Positions 26,401 through 37,180 of a stretch of DNA of 64,000 nucleotides are shown piece after piece; position 1 is the stretch's first letter, and every line of letters starts with the position of its first letter. A model generated the notes under the pieces. The model was not told the origin of the DNA. It was given only the letters and a program-made list of their open reading frames with translations, and did no database searches. The position numbers and the translations under genes were made by a program. Origin of the DNA: Lepraria neglecta (lineage: Eukaryota > Ascomycota > Lecanoromycetes > Lecanorales > Stereocaulaceae); assembly GCA_033220425.1 (NCBI GenBank), contig CM065650.1:3844001-3908000 (forward strand), written 5' to 3'.

Positions 26401-26980
26401 GATATCGCGGACTATATATCGAGAGTCCTTAACTTTATAACTAAATAATCCGTTATAAGCCGTAGGAGAATAATAGATTAAGCTAATAAGAAGAGGTCCG
26501 ATATTATATACGAGGAAGGAGATATAGTATTTCTATCTAGTCGGAATATAAATACTAAACGTCCAAGTAAGAAACTGGATAACAAGATACTAGGACCGTT
26601 CAGGGTGTCCGAGAAGGTTAGATTATTATATCGCCTAGAACTTCCGTTAAGTATATAGATATATAATATCTTCTACCCTAGTCTACTACGAAAAGCGACT
26701 ATAGACCCTTTACCTAGTCAGCGAACTAAACTACTAAGGCCTATTATAGTAGATAACTAAGAAGAGTAGGAGATCGATAATATCTTGGATACTCGACTAT
26801 TCGGTTATAACTGACGTCTATAATTCCGGGTCCGATAGAAGGACGAGCAATAACTAGACCGCTAATAGTACTACGCGGACGGTAACGAATTTAGTAACGC
26901 TTAGGATATTATCGACGACTTCTATACGCGTTACCCAGATAAGCCTAGTAATCCGAGTCGGCTATAGTCGTCTTGCCTTC
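23461..26980 (+). pseudogene. pol region of the chromovirus-like element (protease, RT, RNase H, integrase, chromodomain)
   Basis: The plus strand shows a reverse-transcriptase entry LNTLIIQNRYPIPLIEEIL near 24180 and VYLDNILIYSKTEKEYKEYI near 24450 (canonical YLDD, Asp to Asn). RNase H is near 24900-25250. An integrase zinc-binding segment near 25650-25790 has ligand His and Cys codons partly changed. An integrase core with DFIIGLPVSEGFNTIYAIVD lies near 25870, and a chromodomain-like tail with IDNILDTRLFGYN lies near 26770. Chromodomains target integration to heterochromatin in this clade. Numerous TAG/TAA stops make it inactive. Confidence 0.75.
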
Positions 26981-27003
26981 TATATTAGAGACGATACTTG
27001 CTT

Positions 27004-27013
27004 AAAGGGGGGG
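27004..27013 (+). other. Polypurine tract
   Basis: AAAGGGGGGG lies three bases before the 3' LTR. This is the usual plus-strand primer position of LTR retrotransposons. Confidence 0.7.
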
Positions 27014-27016
27014 TAG

Positions 27017-27232
27017 TATCACGGCTTGGCCTTTGCTTACTGTTCGTGCCGATACGCGTAGTATAGAGTATAGTTATCGAACATGGTTATCGAATATTCG
27101 ATTACCGCTCATGGCTAGCGGCTTAGCGCGTCTCTAAGACGCGCAGGCTTCATGTATCTATCTTCTCTCCTTAGATATATTCTTCTAGTTATACTTCACC
27201 CCTATCGACTCGCTCTAGGCAGGCCCCTAATA
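27017..27232 (+). repeat. 3' LTR of the chromovirus-like element
   Basis: 216 bp, matching 21219-21434 without gaps. It retains many CpA/TpG sites that are TpA in the 5' LTR. The starting TG is TA here, a RIP-type change. Confidence 0.88.
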
Positions 27233-27690
27233 TATAATAATAATATATTCGTAATAAATCTACGGAAGGATTAGTAGGATTTAGTATTGTTTAAATACTA
27301 GAATAAGACCTACTTACCTAATATATATATTGAAGAAGTAATTAGAGATTACTACGACGATCCTTTGTAAGGTTACCTAGGGGTATCCAAAATAATAGAA
27401 CTCCTAGGACGAGGGTATACGGTACTAAGGCTTCAAGCGCGCGTTGAGTAGTATATTAAAGAATATATCGAATACTAATAGAACAAGACGATACGATACG
27501 CCAAATATAGATAAATATAGTTTACTCTAATACTAGAATTAGTATAGGATAACGTTATAATAGACTTTAAGGTACAACTATATAAGAGTATAAAGTAGGC
27601 TTCAAGTGATACTAAGCGGGTCTGGTATATAATTAGATAATATATATTTAGTATCTAGCCTAAAAGATCTATCGTATATAGTAACTATTA
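27233..27690 (+). mobile_element. Older Ty3/Gypsy element, right part (integrase), after insertion
   Basis: Immediately after the TATAA duplication the plus strand reads as the integrase zinc-binding region. A DYYDDPL-GYLGVSKIIELL string takes the place of the H-H/G-H-G pattern, and the later Cys positions read Tyr. VIIDFK near 27550 marks the start of the integrase core. It complements the RNase H end at 20330-21218, so the two parts are one element split by nesting. Coding similarity fades after about 27,690. Confidence 0.75.
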
Positions 27691-27774
27691 GATAGTAAGG
27701 AAGTTAAGCACGATGCTCCAAGTGGTAAGCAGTGCTCTACATATATAGCAATAGGAAATCCATGCTAAGTATCT

Positions 27775-27874
27775 ATGTTCGAACGAGTCGAACAACGATT
27801 CGTTTAAACCATGTTCGAGTTGAATAATAATTCGTTTGAACCATGTTCGAGTTAAACAACGATTCGTTTGAACC
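27775..27874. repeat. 32-bp tandem repeat, three units, at the heterochromatin edge
   Basis: ATGTTCGA...TTCGTTT-AACC units start near 27775 (36 bp), 27811 and 27843 (32 bp each). They lie exactly where TA-rich sequence gives way to normal composition. Confidence 0.7.
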
Positions 27875-27890
27875 ATGCTCCTGCCAAGCC

Positions 27891-28160
27891 CATGATGGTT
27901 GGTGCGCCCCCGGCGCGTTCCCGCCAGTATGTTCTTGGCCCCTAACACGTTGTCGTAACCCTTAGGGGGCTAACCCCCGGGGTTACTCCGGGGGGTTCCC
28001 GGTCGATCATCGAATATCGAAAAAGAACTATATAGGGCTGAAATCACGTGACTTGGCCCGAGGGGCGCCCGGGCGTCCGGGGCCCGAAGTAGCTCGCGCT
28101 TTGCCCGGGCCGGGTTCGATTTTGCCGACGTAAGCGTAAAGTATTTATCACCCGGTCGAG
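27891..28160. other. GC-rich boundary patch
   Basis: Runs of G and C (for example around 27960-28000 and 28060-28120) separate the RIP block from the first gene. No promoter motif is certain. It may hold the upstream region of the phosphatase gene. Confidence 0.5.
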
Positions 28161-28191
28161 GTGTTTTCTGTCGCCTTAAACCGAGTCAGAA

Positions 28192-30097
28192 GTGTTACGA
28201 TTAACTGGATATGCTCTTACTCAGCCTCTGAACGTTCCTTGTCGGCCTCTTGGATATTTGCGAGATATGTCTCGGACGACACGTTTTTGCCATCTAGAAA
28301 TCTGCCATTCTCTAAGTCCTCCATTGCGACCTCGTCGAAATTTCATTTTCACGTCTTCGGCATTCATCAGCATTAGAGGACAGAATAGGTGTTTACACTC
28401 ATCACATAGAAGCATTCGAAACCTTCCACCGCTATGCAACTGGAACGGGACGCAGGTTGTGGGTGTTTGCTCAGCACTTTTCCTTGTAGGAGCTGGAATC
28501 TCCTACAATATCTTCACATCTCGGCCGTTAAAACTTGACAGCGATGACTCTGAGTTCCTTGGAGGAAAGAAGATTGCAGAGCGCTATCTGCCTCCTATTC
28601 CACCATATACAATAGAACAAGCAAATGAGACATTACGATGGGTATGTAAATCTTCGGAGTAGTTCGCTTCTGTTATGCAACATAGTTTGCCTGGCCAGGC
28701 ATGGTTTGGCAGCAAGAGGGATTTTCCCTCCCGCGCTATTAATTTTGTCTCATGACCAATTGCGCAATCGGAAAAGACGTACTGACTCTGAAATCCAACA
28801 GGAAGAAGCGTCTCAACCTGTGGGAATGGGAAGTGGTGTTCTACGTTTTGATAGATGTCGCGTTCCTAGCAACAATCCACCAGAAGACGAGCTCATTTCG
28901 GCATCAGGTCATGAGGACGATGAGGTCAAATGGCTACTATGGGGGGTTTTTGATGGACATGCGTAAGTCTCCCAACAAAGTTGTTAGTATCACTGTCTTA
29001 CATATTCAGCGGGTGGGACACAGCCGTGACCCTCTATGCTTATATGGTCAAATACATCGTGCGCGAACTGGCAGTGCTTTCGCCCAGCCGTGCTGTCAGT
29101 GACGTTGTGCCTGAAGATGTTGACCAAGCTATACGAAATGCTTTCCTTAGCCTTGATCGCGATATTATGGACACAGCTGCCAAAGCCGCTTTGGGGCCGA
29201 CTTTTCTTAACGATGCGATGTCACAGCTAAGCCCAGCTTACTCTGGCTCATGTGCGCTCGTATCATACTACCATAGTGATTCCCAGCAACTGAAGGTAGC
29301 ATGCACGGGAGACTCTCGCGCCGTCCTTGGCCGGCGCAACGCCGCAGGTGAATGGGAAGCGACCGCTTTGTCTAAAGATCAGACTGGCAAAAATGAGGAA
29401 GAAGTTGCTAGATTAAAAGCTGAGCATCCCAACGAAACTGGCATGATTGAAGATGGCCGAGTGCTCGGAATGGCAGTGACTCGAGCTTTTGGAGATAGTC
29501 GGTGGAAATGGTCACGCGAATTACAACAACAAGCAAAGAAAAGGTTCTTTGGTCCCAGTATCATCGAGCCTCTTCTTACGCCTCCTTACCTTACGGCAGA
29601 GCCAGTCATCACGACTACAAAAATTGAGCCTGAAAAGGGAGATTTTGTGATCATGGCTTCAGATGGCCTGTGGGACAATCTCACGAGTGAGCAAGCCGTT
29701 GACCTGGTCGGACGGTGGCTTAAGACTCACGACCCGGTAACAGAGGTCAAGCCTCCAAATCTGGCCCAGGTACCCACTGCTATGGCAGAACAACAAATCT
29801 CGACAAGGCAAAATCCGAATGGAAAGATTGCATATGCCGAGATTCCTCCCGGGGACGAAAATGATTTCGTGGTCGCCGACGAGAATGCAGCAACGCATCT
29901 TGTGCGAAACGCTTTGGGGGGAGGCAATGAAGACATACTTTGTGGGCTGCTGACGCCCATGCCACCGTTATCGAGAAAAGTCAGGTGAGATAAAATCGAG
30001 ACTGTCAATTTTAAGGATTGATTTTAATTTGGCTTTTAGAGACGACATCACAGTTCAAGTAATTTTCTTTGGGGATGATACTATCCCGAATTATTGA
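28192..30097 (+). CDS. PP2C-type protein phosphatase, pyruvate dehydrogenase phosphatase-like
   Basis: Four exons: 28192-28641, 28802-28962, 29010-29984 and 30040-30097, giving 547 residues in one consistent frame. Intron 1 has a CTGACT branch and CAG end. The PP2C signatures appear in order: RFDRCRVPSNNPPEDE (about 165-180), DGHAGWDTA (about 201), ACTGDSRAVLG (about 302), TRAFGDSRWKW (361-371), ASDGLWDNL (420-428) and the terminal RDDITV. These carry the metal-binding Asp residues. The N-terminus is Arg/Ser-rich with a hydrophobic segment at about 88-108, suggesting mitochondrial import and membrane anchoring, as in yeast Ptc5. The likely role is dephosphorylating the E1 subunit of pyruvate dehydrogenase. 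An alternative start is Met26 (28267). Function is inferred by family. Confidence 0.88.
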
Positions 30098-32050
30098 TAA
30101 CTCGCCAAACACGCATACATTTGTACCGATATTGATCAGTACTTTTACAGTCCTTTGGGCCGAGCCTGTACAACCACGCACGTGATAGTTATACTGCGCC
30201 TCGGCATACCTCACCATATCAATTGATCCAATTTCTTTATAGTGCAAGTATTGACTATGCAAAGTCAGAAAGCTCAATAATTGCTGTCCCGCAACTTCAA
30301 GGGCAGACTTTGAGCGTCAAACAACCTTGGATTCTCGCAATCAATATTACACCAATAAAGACTAGGTCCAGAAAGCCCGTAAGTATGGCGAGATTGGACA
30401 TACGGACGACTCTACTTCCAATAGCGATCAAAAGCAGACGCGGCTTTCAATTTGGAGCCACTTCTTCTCGCCCTTGACTCGGAGGCGGGTCTCTCACCAA
30501 GCTCACCTCATTCTACAGAAAGCGGCGTAGTTCGACCGCAGTTTCATCACCGAGCGTCAAGAAATCCGAGTGGTCTAGATGCCAAAATACCAGGCTTCCT
30601 GGAGTATCCCTACGCCTGGCAGTGCGGAAGCATCCGTGAGCGTTAATCGTGATTCAAGGATGTAGTTAACATTCTCTTGTGTCAGCATCCCAATTGAGCC
30701 GTACATTGCACTCGTAGGAGTGGCGCGGTTCAGTTTGGGTTGATTGCTTTTCAAGAGATGTTAGATTGATTATTGGTTTCAAGCCTTGTTGATCCTTCAG
30801 CGGTAGAAGATCTGTCAAGTCGAAAGCCACAAAGCCAGGGATATTGAAACATGGGGCCAACATCAGGCGTGCCATGCCTGGCAGACATCAAATACAACAT
30901 CAAACATCATCGCCACTCCAACAAATCATTATCTAATCGCATTGCGCTGATTTGTCTGGTTATCGATTTGTATCCGTAGCGTTCCCAGCGTCATGGGAGA
31001 AGGCGTCTCGCCGTCTCCGGGCGAGTCATGGCCCATTAGTATTGGGAGGCCAAGCGGCTGGTGTGACCGTGGGACGGGCACAGAGATTGAAGGGGTCGGC
31101 GGCGGGGTCTTCCGCCTGCCACTGTTTCCTTAAACTTCCCTGAAGACCCGAGTTTATTTCCCCCCGTAGCCCCTAAACGGTTAAGCCTAAAGTTTCATGC
31201 TTGTGCCTCAATCAACATTGCAACCTCGCCCCTTCGACATGCAGATTGAATCCATCAGATCCACAATATCAATCCCGTTTGATGGCAACGATGTTGTCGC
31301 AGCTTATTATCCGAGAAGCTGAGCCTCCTGAAGCCGACACCTCTGCTTACGCCTGTAAGGGATGAGGCTCTCGGTTCTCTCAAAGACGTTAGGTCAGGCC
31401 TCGCTATATCGGGTCGCCCTCCTCAAGCTCATGCCCAGCATCTTGGAACATGCCCATGCCTCATCAATAGTGAGTGCCAGTTCTGGAATTGCCTTGATCT
31501 ATCGCGTTCAACTCAAAAAGAGGGGGGAAATTGTACTTATTGCAAGTTTGCACTGTTTCAAGATCCTGACGGCACTGCGGTATGACAACACCTTAATTTT
31601 CGTTTTGGTGCACAATTGCTCTCCGATGCAGGGGTCGACCCCGAGCATGAGGGCCCCTTCGGCGTTTATCACCTCTAGCAATTACATTTTGGGCAATAAT
31701 GGGGTCAATGATATCGAGCGAGTCCACTGACTTTGATGCTTTCCAAAGCGCTACCGCAGGCCTCGACTTTCTCAAAACCTCGTGCTTCTACTTCACCCTT
31801 CGCTTTTTCTTCTTTGCCATTTGCCATAGCATTCGGCCCACAATCTTTTCTTACGTCGCAGAGTCCGAGACTCTCACGTACCTCGATCTTTACAGTGCTA
31901 CATTCTTTTCGCATCTATACTTTCTTCGATATATTTGTACCTTCTTTACACCTACGGGGTCCGGTCCTAGATTTGAGATCTAGAAAATTGCAACGCCAAC
32001 ATCATCAGCATCTTCCACCAACCAAGCACTTGATTAAAGTTATTATCAAG
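30098..32050. other. Intergenic region, no supportable gene
   Basis: About 1.9 kb between the phosphatase stop and the DUF1996-WSC start. Several frames of 60-120 codons exist (the longest 31362-31730), but none has a domain, good splicing context or composition that I can defend. The last 300 bases are pyrimidine-rich and probably contain the promoter and 5' leader of the next gene. Confidence 0.5.
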
Positions 32051-33903
32051 ATGCATTCCCATCCCCTGTTCCCAACCGCCTTGGGTCTGCTGGCCTCAAT
32101 GATCGCTCCCTCTGTGGCTCAATATAACCCCAACTGTCACTATTTTGTTTTGGGTTCTGGGGGCTCAGTCGCCATTGAGCGAGTCGATCCTCTCCTCAGC
32201 CCTGGGGTAGCATCCAACCACGTCCATTCCATCACCGGGGGCAACGGGTTTAAAGCTACTATGGAGTATGAGGACACTCAATCTTCCACTTGCACTACGA
32301 TGCCGGTCAAACAAGACAAGAGTAATTACTGGATGCCGGCTCTTTTCTTCCAGCACAATGGACAATTCACTCGGGTGCCCGAAGCATACAACCGTAGAAT
32401 CTATTACAAATCTGGCCGTGGGGACTGCGGCTTCGACGATCGAACTGCGTTCCCTCCCGGCTTTCGAATGATGACTGGCAACGCCACGCAGCGCGAATAC
32501 AACGAGACTATGATGGGCACCGCAGGAAATCGAATGCAATGGTTCTGTCACGGCCCCGATATCCAGTCGACTGGCTTCCCAAAGGGTTTCCAAAATTGCA
32601 ATGGTGGTGGCCTGGCCGGCTCGATGAGATTCCCTTCCTGCTGGAATGGCGATAACTTCACTGCGACGGACCCACTAGGTCACATGGCGTTCCCTACCAA
32701 TGCAGATGGATTGGCTGGATGTCCGGCACCTCACAATAAAGTTCGCTTCCCGGAGATATTCATCGAGTACTATCTGGATACTTCGCAGTTCGACGATATC
32801 GTGAAGGACTACAGCGACCCCAACAACCCACCTTGGGTCTTGGCAGATGGTGATCCTACAGGCTACTCATTTCATATGGATTTTGTAAGTACTCTCTGGG
32901 CTTCCGCCTCATCACTTAAGGTTTGTATGCAATTACTGATTCTTAACAGATCAATGGATGGGAAGCGGGAGTGCTACAAACGGCCATAGAAAATTGCGCT
33001 ATTGCTGATGGCGGCGACCTAGGCTCTGCCACATGCTTCGGAGATGGACTTCAAGATAGTTCAGTAGGAGATGCGTGTAGGCTCCAGTCGATCGTCACGC
33101 CCTCAGAGAACGTCGGCGTCACTGGTACTGCTGCAAAAGGGGAAGCAGGTGGCTCTGTTGGTAGTGTGCTTCCAGGATGCAACCCCATCCAGACCGCCCA
33201 GCCTGCTGTCATCCACGCTCCGGGAACTTGTGGAGCCGCTACTCAAGTTGAAGGTGGCTCCCCTGTGGCTGGTGGTGGAAATACGGATACAGACAATATG
33301 GCACCCGCTGCCTCTCCTAATGCAATGGGTATGTCTATGTCAGCCGCTACCAGTGCCACCCCGAGCATGCCAGTGGTCACCAATGAGAAAGCCGTTGTTC
33401 CGGCCGCCCCCATCGCTACTTCTACAAGCCCAATGGAGATGCCAGCACCATCGTCATCAAGCACGGCCGCCTCAGGCTCAGGCGATTCCCCCAGCACAGG
33501 TGGTTCGGGTGGCTCATCCACCTCAGTCATGGTCAAGAACAGCAAAGGCTCATCAGAGACATGGACTTATCAAGGATGCTACAGCGATCTCATTCCCGAC
33601 CGAAACACGCGCTCCCTCGCTCATTGGGGCAACGGCGATTCCTCCACTGGCTGTGCCAATAATTGTTACTCTGCAGGATACACCATCGCTGGTACTGAGT
33701 ACGGCAGACAATGTTTCTGCGGCAATACAATGACTAGCACGACGAAGAAAGATGACAGCGACTGCAATACGGCCTGTGCTGGCGCATCTGCCGAGATGTG
33801 TGGTGGAGCTAGCAGATTGAGTGTTTACGCCAAGTCTGGAACCTCTTTGAACAAGAGGAAGCCTCATATCCACCGACACGCAGCTCTGCACGAGGCTTAC
33901 TAG
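32051..33903 (+). CDS. Secreted DUF1996 protein with C-terminal WSC domain
   Basis: Two exons (32051-32884, 32950-33903) encode 595 residues; the 65-bp intron has GTAAGT and AACAG ends. A signal peptide covers about residues 1-24, ending SVAQ. The DUF1996 domain follows (about 30-350): DPLLSPGVASNHVHSITGG near the start, FPSCWNG and FPEIFIEYY later. A Ser/Thr/Pro/Gly-rich linker (about 390-480) is a likely O-glycosylation region. A Cys-rich WSC domain (about 481-578) with YQGCYSD, GRQCFCG and EMCGG ends the protein. WSC domains bind wall glycans, so an extracellular or wall-associated role is likely. No GPI signal or membrane span is seen at the C-terminus. Longer upstream in-frame starts exist, but this ATG directly precedes the signal peptide. 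Confidence 0.9.
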
Positions 33904-34523
33904 ATATCTGGACGATCCGAAATTCAATAACCTGTACTTTTACCTTTGACTATCCACTTCTTGGAAGTTCTGGTAAGAGAGATCTTTCAGACTTCACATC
34001 TTCGTTTGAGACGACTGGGACTTTTACTTTGGGCTAGCTGGATGCTGCATTTGATGTGGGATGATTTTGGCCATGGCAGCCGGTAGGAAAGCAGGTAGAG
34101 GCAATCAAAGTTGTGTCTAATGTATATATTACGTTCATTACGCTACCAATGTGAAATATCCACAGTGTGCTTTGACAGTCACGACTTTGTAAAGTCCTTC
34201 CCAGGCATAGCAATGCCCAACAGATTTATCTCCTAAGGGGCGAGAAGGTGGGCGGGACTCGGAAGCGGAGACGGAGACGGAAGAAGCCGTTCAGGCCCTA
34301 CGACGCCCCTGGCTAGACCCTACAAATATTTCCATTCTTGGCCAGTAGTAAACGATCCATCATCATCCGCCACTTTTATTTAGGCATCTTCCATCTTCCA
34401 TCTTTTCACATTGACTTACACTCTTTCTATCATACAGACTTGACGACTAATACTTACTTTTGATTTTCGTGTCTCACCCGTGCATTCTCCGGCAAATCCG
34501 ACTCCTCCTGTCTTCTCCTTGAC
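33904..34523. promoter_or_regulatory. Intergenic region with probable LETM1-like promoter
   Basis: Contains the 3' end of the DUF1996-WSC gene. From about 34370 it is a CT-rich leader of the kind often found before fungal start codons. No specific regulatory motif is claimed. Confidence 0.4.
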
Positions 34524-36279
34524 ATGAGCGCGTCAGCTCAAGTCGTTCGCAATGGCGCTGCACGGCAGGCATTGCGCACTGGTGGTACGTTCTACAAATA
34601 GAAACATCGACTCACGAACGATAAAGCTAATAGTCTACATAGGCGTTTTGCCATTGAGAACCACTTTCACTCCTTCTTCCGCTCACTCCGCATACCTTCG
34701 CCGCAATGCCAGAGACCTACCTCCACAAATGCGAGCACTCGCCTTACTCCTTCCGCGGCGGGGTTATGCTACAGAGACATCGACTTCAGGCGGCGGACCA
34801 TCGAATTTCCCCCCTCCAGGCTTCAATGCGGAGGAGGCGAAGAAGCCGTTTCCTCAAGATGAATCAAAGAAATCAGCATCATCAAAAGTGGCATCAGATG
34901 TAGCAACGTCAGTCACTGACCAAACGACGAGGGTAAAGGAGGAAGGGGAAATTACTGGCGTACCAAAAACGAAGGCTATGGAAGACAGGAGCCTGAACGA
35001 GCTTGCAGCAGATAAAGCAGCAGTAGCCAAGTTGGAGGAGAAAAAGCTAGCAGAAACAAAGAAGGACCAACCAAAACTTTCATTATGGGGAAAGGTCAAG
35101 AAAGAGGCGCATCACTATTGGGATGGAACGAAGCTGCTTGCCACCGAGGTCAAAATCAGTACCAAGCTTGCCTTGAAGATGGCTGCTGGCTACGAACTCA
35201 GTCGAAGAGAAAACCGGCAACTACAGCGAACTGTGCAAGATCTGGGGCGACTTGTTCCATTCTCAGTCTTCGTTATCGTGCCTTTCGCAGAACTTCTACT
35301 TCCAGTAGCACTGAGACTCTTCCCGAACATGCTACCTAGTACTTATGAAGGCCAGACGTCGAAAGATAAGAAAGCAAGCCATCTTCGAAGTACCCGCAAG
35401 GAAGTCAGCAATTTTCTCCGAGACACACTGAAGGAGACTGGTCTCCCGGTCAGTGCTGTCAATGCGCAAAAGGAGGAGTTCATGGAGTTCTTCCGCAAGG
35501 TCCGAGCGACTGGGGAATCACCAAGCCATTCAGACGTCGTCAAAGTCTGCAAGATTTTCAAGGATGATCTCACGCTGGACAATCTGTCTCGGCCCCAATT
35601 GGTTGGCATGACTAAGTACATGAATCTCAACGCTTTCGGTACAGACATGATGCTTCGGTACCAAATCCGACATCGCATGCGCCAAATAAAGCGAGACGAC
35701 CGAGCCATCTCCTTCGAGGGCGTTGACAGTCTTTCCGTCCCAGAACTACAGATGGCTTGCGCTTCACGAGGTCTACGAACACATGGCATGAGCCCTGGCC
35801 GACTACGAGACGATCTCCAAATGTGGCTTGATCTACGCCTGAAATATGGTGTCCCATCGACACTGCTCGTCCTCAGCAATGCCTTCATGTACACGCAAGG
35901 CAAAGACTCCGAGATAGCGTCCCAGATCGATGCCCTACAAGCCGTGCTCTCATCAATCCCTGAAGAGCTCTTCCACGAGATCGAGCTCGAGGTGCATAAT
36001 GCTGAGGGCGCAGCAACGAACAAGCAGAGGCTGGAAGTGCTGAAGGAGCAACAAGACCTCATCGAAGAGGAAAATGAACAAAACGAAGAGAATGGAGATA
36101 CTGGTCGATCAACGCCTAAAGACAACGAGAATATTGACGAGGAGGATCAGAGAAAAGCTAATGCTAAGGCTGAGCAGGACAAGGAGCAAACCCAGGGTAA
36201 TGAGGCGGCTGAGGCGGAGAACGATGCTACGGAAAAGCAGGAGAGACAGGACAAAGTGGATAAGCGGAAGAAGGCATGA
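34524..36279 (+). CDS. LETM1/Mdm38-like mitochondrial inner-membrane protein
   Basis: Two exons (34524-34584, 34643-36279), 565 residues. I chose this start over the in-frame ATG at 34552 because splicing a 58-bp intron (GTACGT...CTACATAG) gives a clean mitochondrial presequence that ends at PRRGY-ATE (about 58-64). The LETM1 domain runs from about 165. It contains KVKKEAHHYWDGTKLL, one membrane span with the conserved proline (LVPFSVFVIVPFAELLLP, about 223-241), and the LETM1 ribosome-binding-like region LPNM...FLRDTLKETG onward. The last 100 residues are highly charged and coiled-coil-like. The family supports K+/H+ exchange and binds mitochondrial ribosomes in yeast. Which paralogue this is cannot be told. 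Confidence 0.93.
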
Positions 36280-37180
36280 AGCAGACTCGTCTGGATGAGG
36301 GATGTGACTTCTTTTCGATTTTGGAAAGCGGATCAAGCAATGCTTGAGATTATAGATATGGAATAGAACTCTAGACTCAATGATCATCTACAACGCGAGG
36401 TGGCCTCCGTCACCTCTGTTTTTGACTGTGATATCATGGTGATGTCAAGCCAGAGGAGCCTCATTCGAAAGGCATAAAAGCATCGAATATGCAATCACCA
36501 ATTCGGTATTGAGCGAGAAAAGCCTCAAGTCGCAACGTTGATTGCGTCATACCAGGTCCCTGCTGAGCGAGAGACCCTCGTTGAAAAGGCACTGGACTTT
36601 GGACTGTGTTTTTTGTTTCCTCGATGGAATTCTCGTTGTGTCAATATCCTGGGTAAAGCAGTAAGACTAGTGCATCTTTGATTGACCGAGAAGCTAGAGG
36701 CCTTTCAGTCCAAGATATAGGTTGGGAGCAAAAGGCGTCGAGGCTGGTGGGAATAGAGCAGAGACGGGGTTTGTTTTGTGTTGGAGTGAGTACTGGATTT
36801 ACTAGTTTCTGTTCTGATGAAGCAAGGGTGGGCGTAATGGAGTTAGGGTTTGAACAGCAGATCTTTGAGAAGAACAGGGTGAGTTGCCTTTCGAGTCTAC
36901 TCAGAACACTTCCTCTTTGCTGTCCCCTTTCAGCCAAAAATCGCCGTTCTCAAGTCATATACTCTTGATCTCCAGACGGTCTCGCTCAAGGAATCGAGTT
37001 TTGATTGCATATAGGTAGTGAGTGAAGCATCTATGATACCACTTCACGCTCCTACAGAGCATACTTCTACTACTCGCCAGACAATGTAAAAGAACAGAAG
37101 TGAATGCTCCATGGTAAGGCAAGAAGACTTGGTTTTGGAGGCAAATTAAAGGTTGCTCCTTCATTCACGTTGCGAGGTGA
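36280..37180. other. Intergenic region, no supportable gene
   Basis: Normal base composition. Opposing frames of 96-98 codons around 36641-36968 mirror each other and have no domain. Nothing else was recognised. Confidence 0.45.

Larger units (their letters stand above)
21219..27232 (+). mobile_element. Ty3/Gypsy chromovirus-like LTR retrotransposon, full length but RIP-dead
   Basis: The element is 6,014 bp long. LTRs of equal length (216 bp) lie at 21219-21434 and 27017-27232, and TATAA flanks it at 21214-21218 and 27233-27237. A polypurine tract (AAAGGGGGGG, 27004-27013) precedes the 3' LTR. Between the LTRs the plus strand has gag with a nucleocapsid knuckle, reverse transcriptase, RNase H, integrase, and a chromodomain-like end near 26760-26960. 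All frames carry stops. The two LTRs differ at about 22 sites by my alignment, about 20 of them transitions, with the 5' LTR usually carrying T or A. It inserted into an older Gypsy copy. Confidence 0.88.
1..27700. other. RIP-mutated repeat block without genes
   Basis: The whole stretch is dominated by TpA-rich sequence in which CpA and TpG are scarce, while CpG is still common. No open frame is long, and every recognisable protein match is interrupted by TAA or TAG. This is the footprint expected of repeat-induced point mutation in Pezizomycotina. All identifiable content is transposon- or repeat-derived: SNF2-like helicase copies, Plavaka, Gypsy, Helitron and TIR elements. The style changes abruptly at 27.7-28.2 kb. 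A computed RIP index profile would give exact edges; the edges here are by eye. Confidence 0.88.

Noticed and set aside
27688-27948. 86-codon minus frame at the boundary
   Set aside because: It is created by the 32-bp tandem repeats.
28221-28439. Short antisense frame over the phosphatase presequence
   Set aside because: Shadow of the real plus-strand gene.
31362-31730. 122-codon plus frame between the phosphatase and DUF1996-WSC genes
   Set aside because: No domain, no convincing splice or promoter context; could be chance in 1.9 kb of open sequence.
35343-36125. 260-codon minus frame
   Set aside because: Antisense shadow of the LETM1-like gene, Ser/Arg-rich as expected from complementing its Lys/Glu codons.
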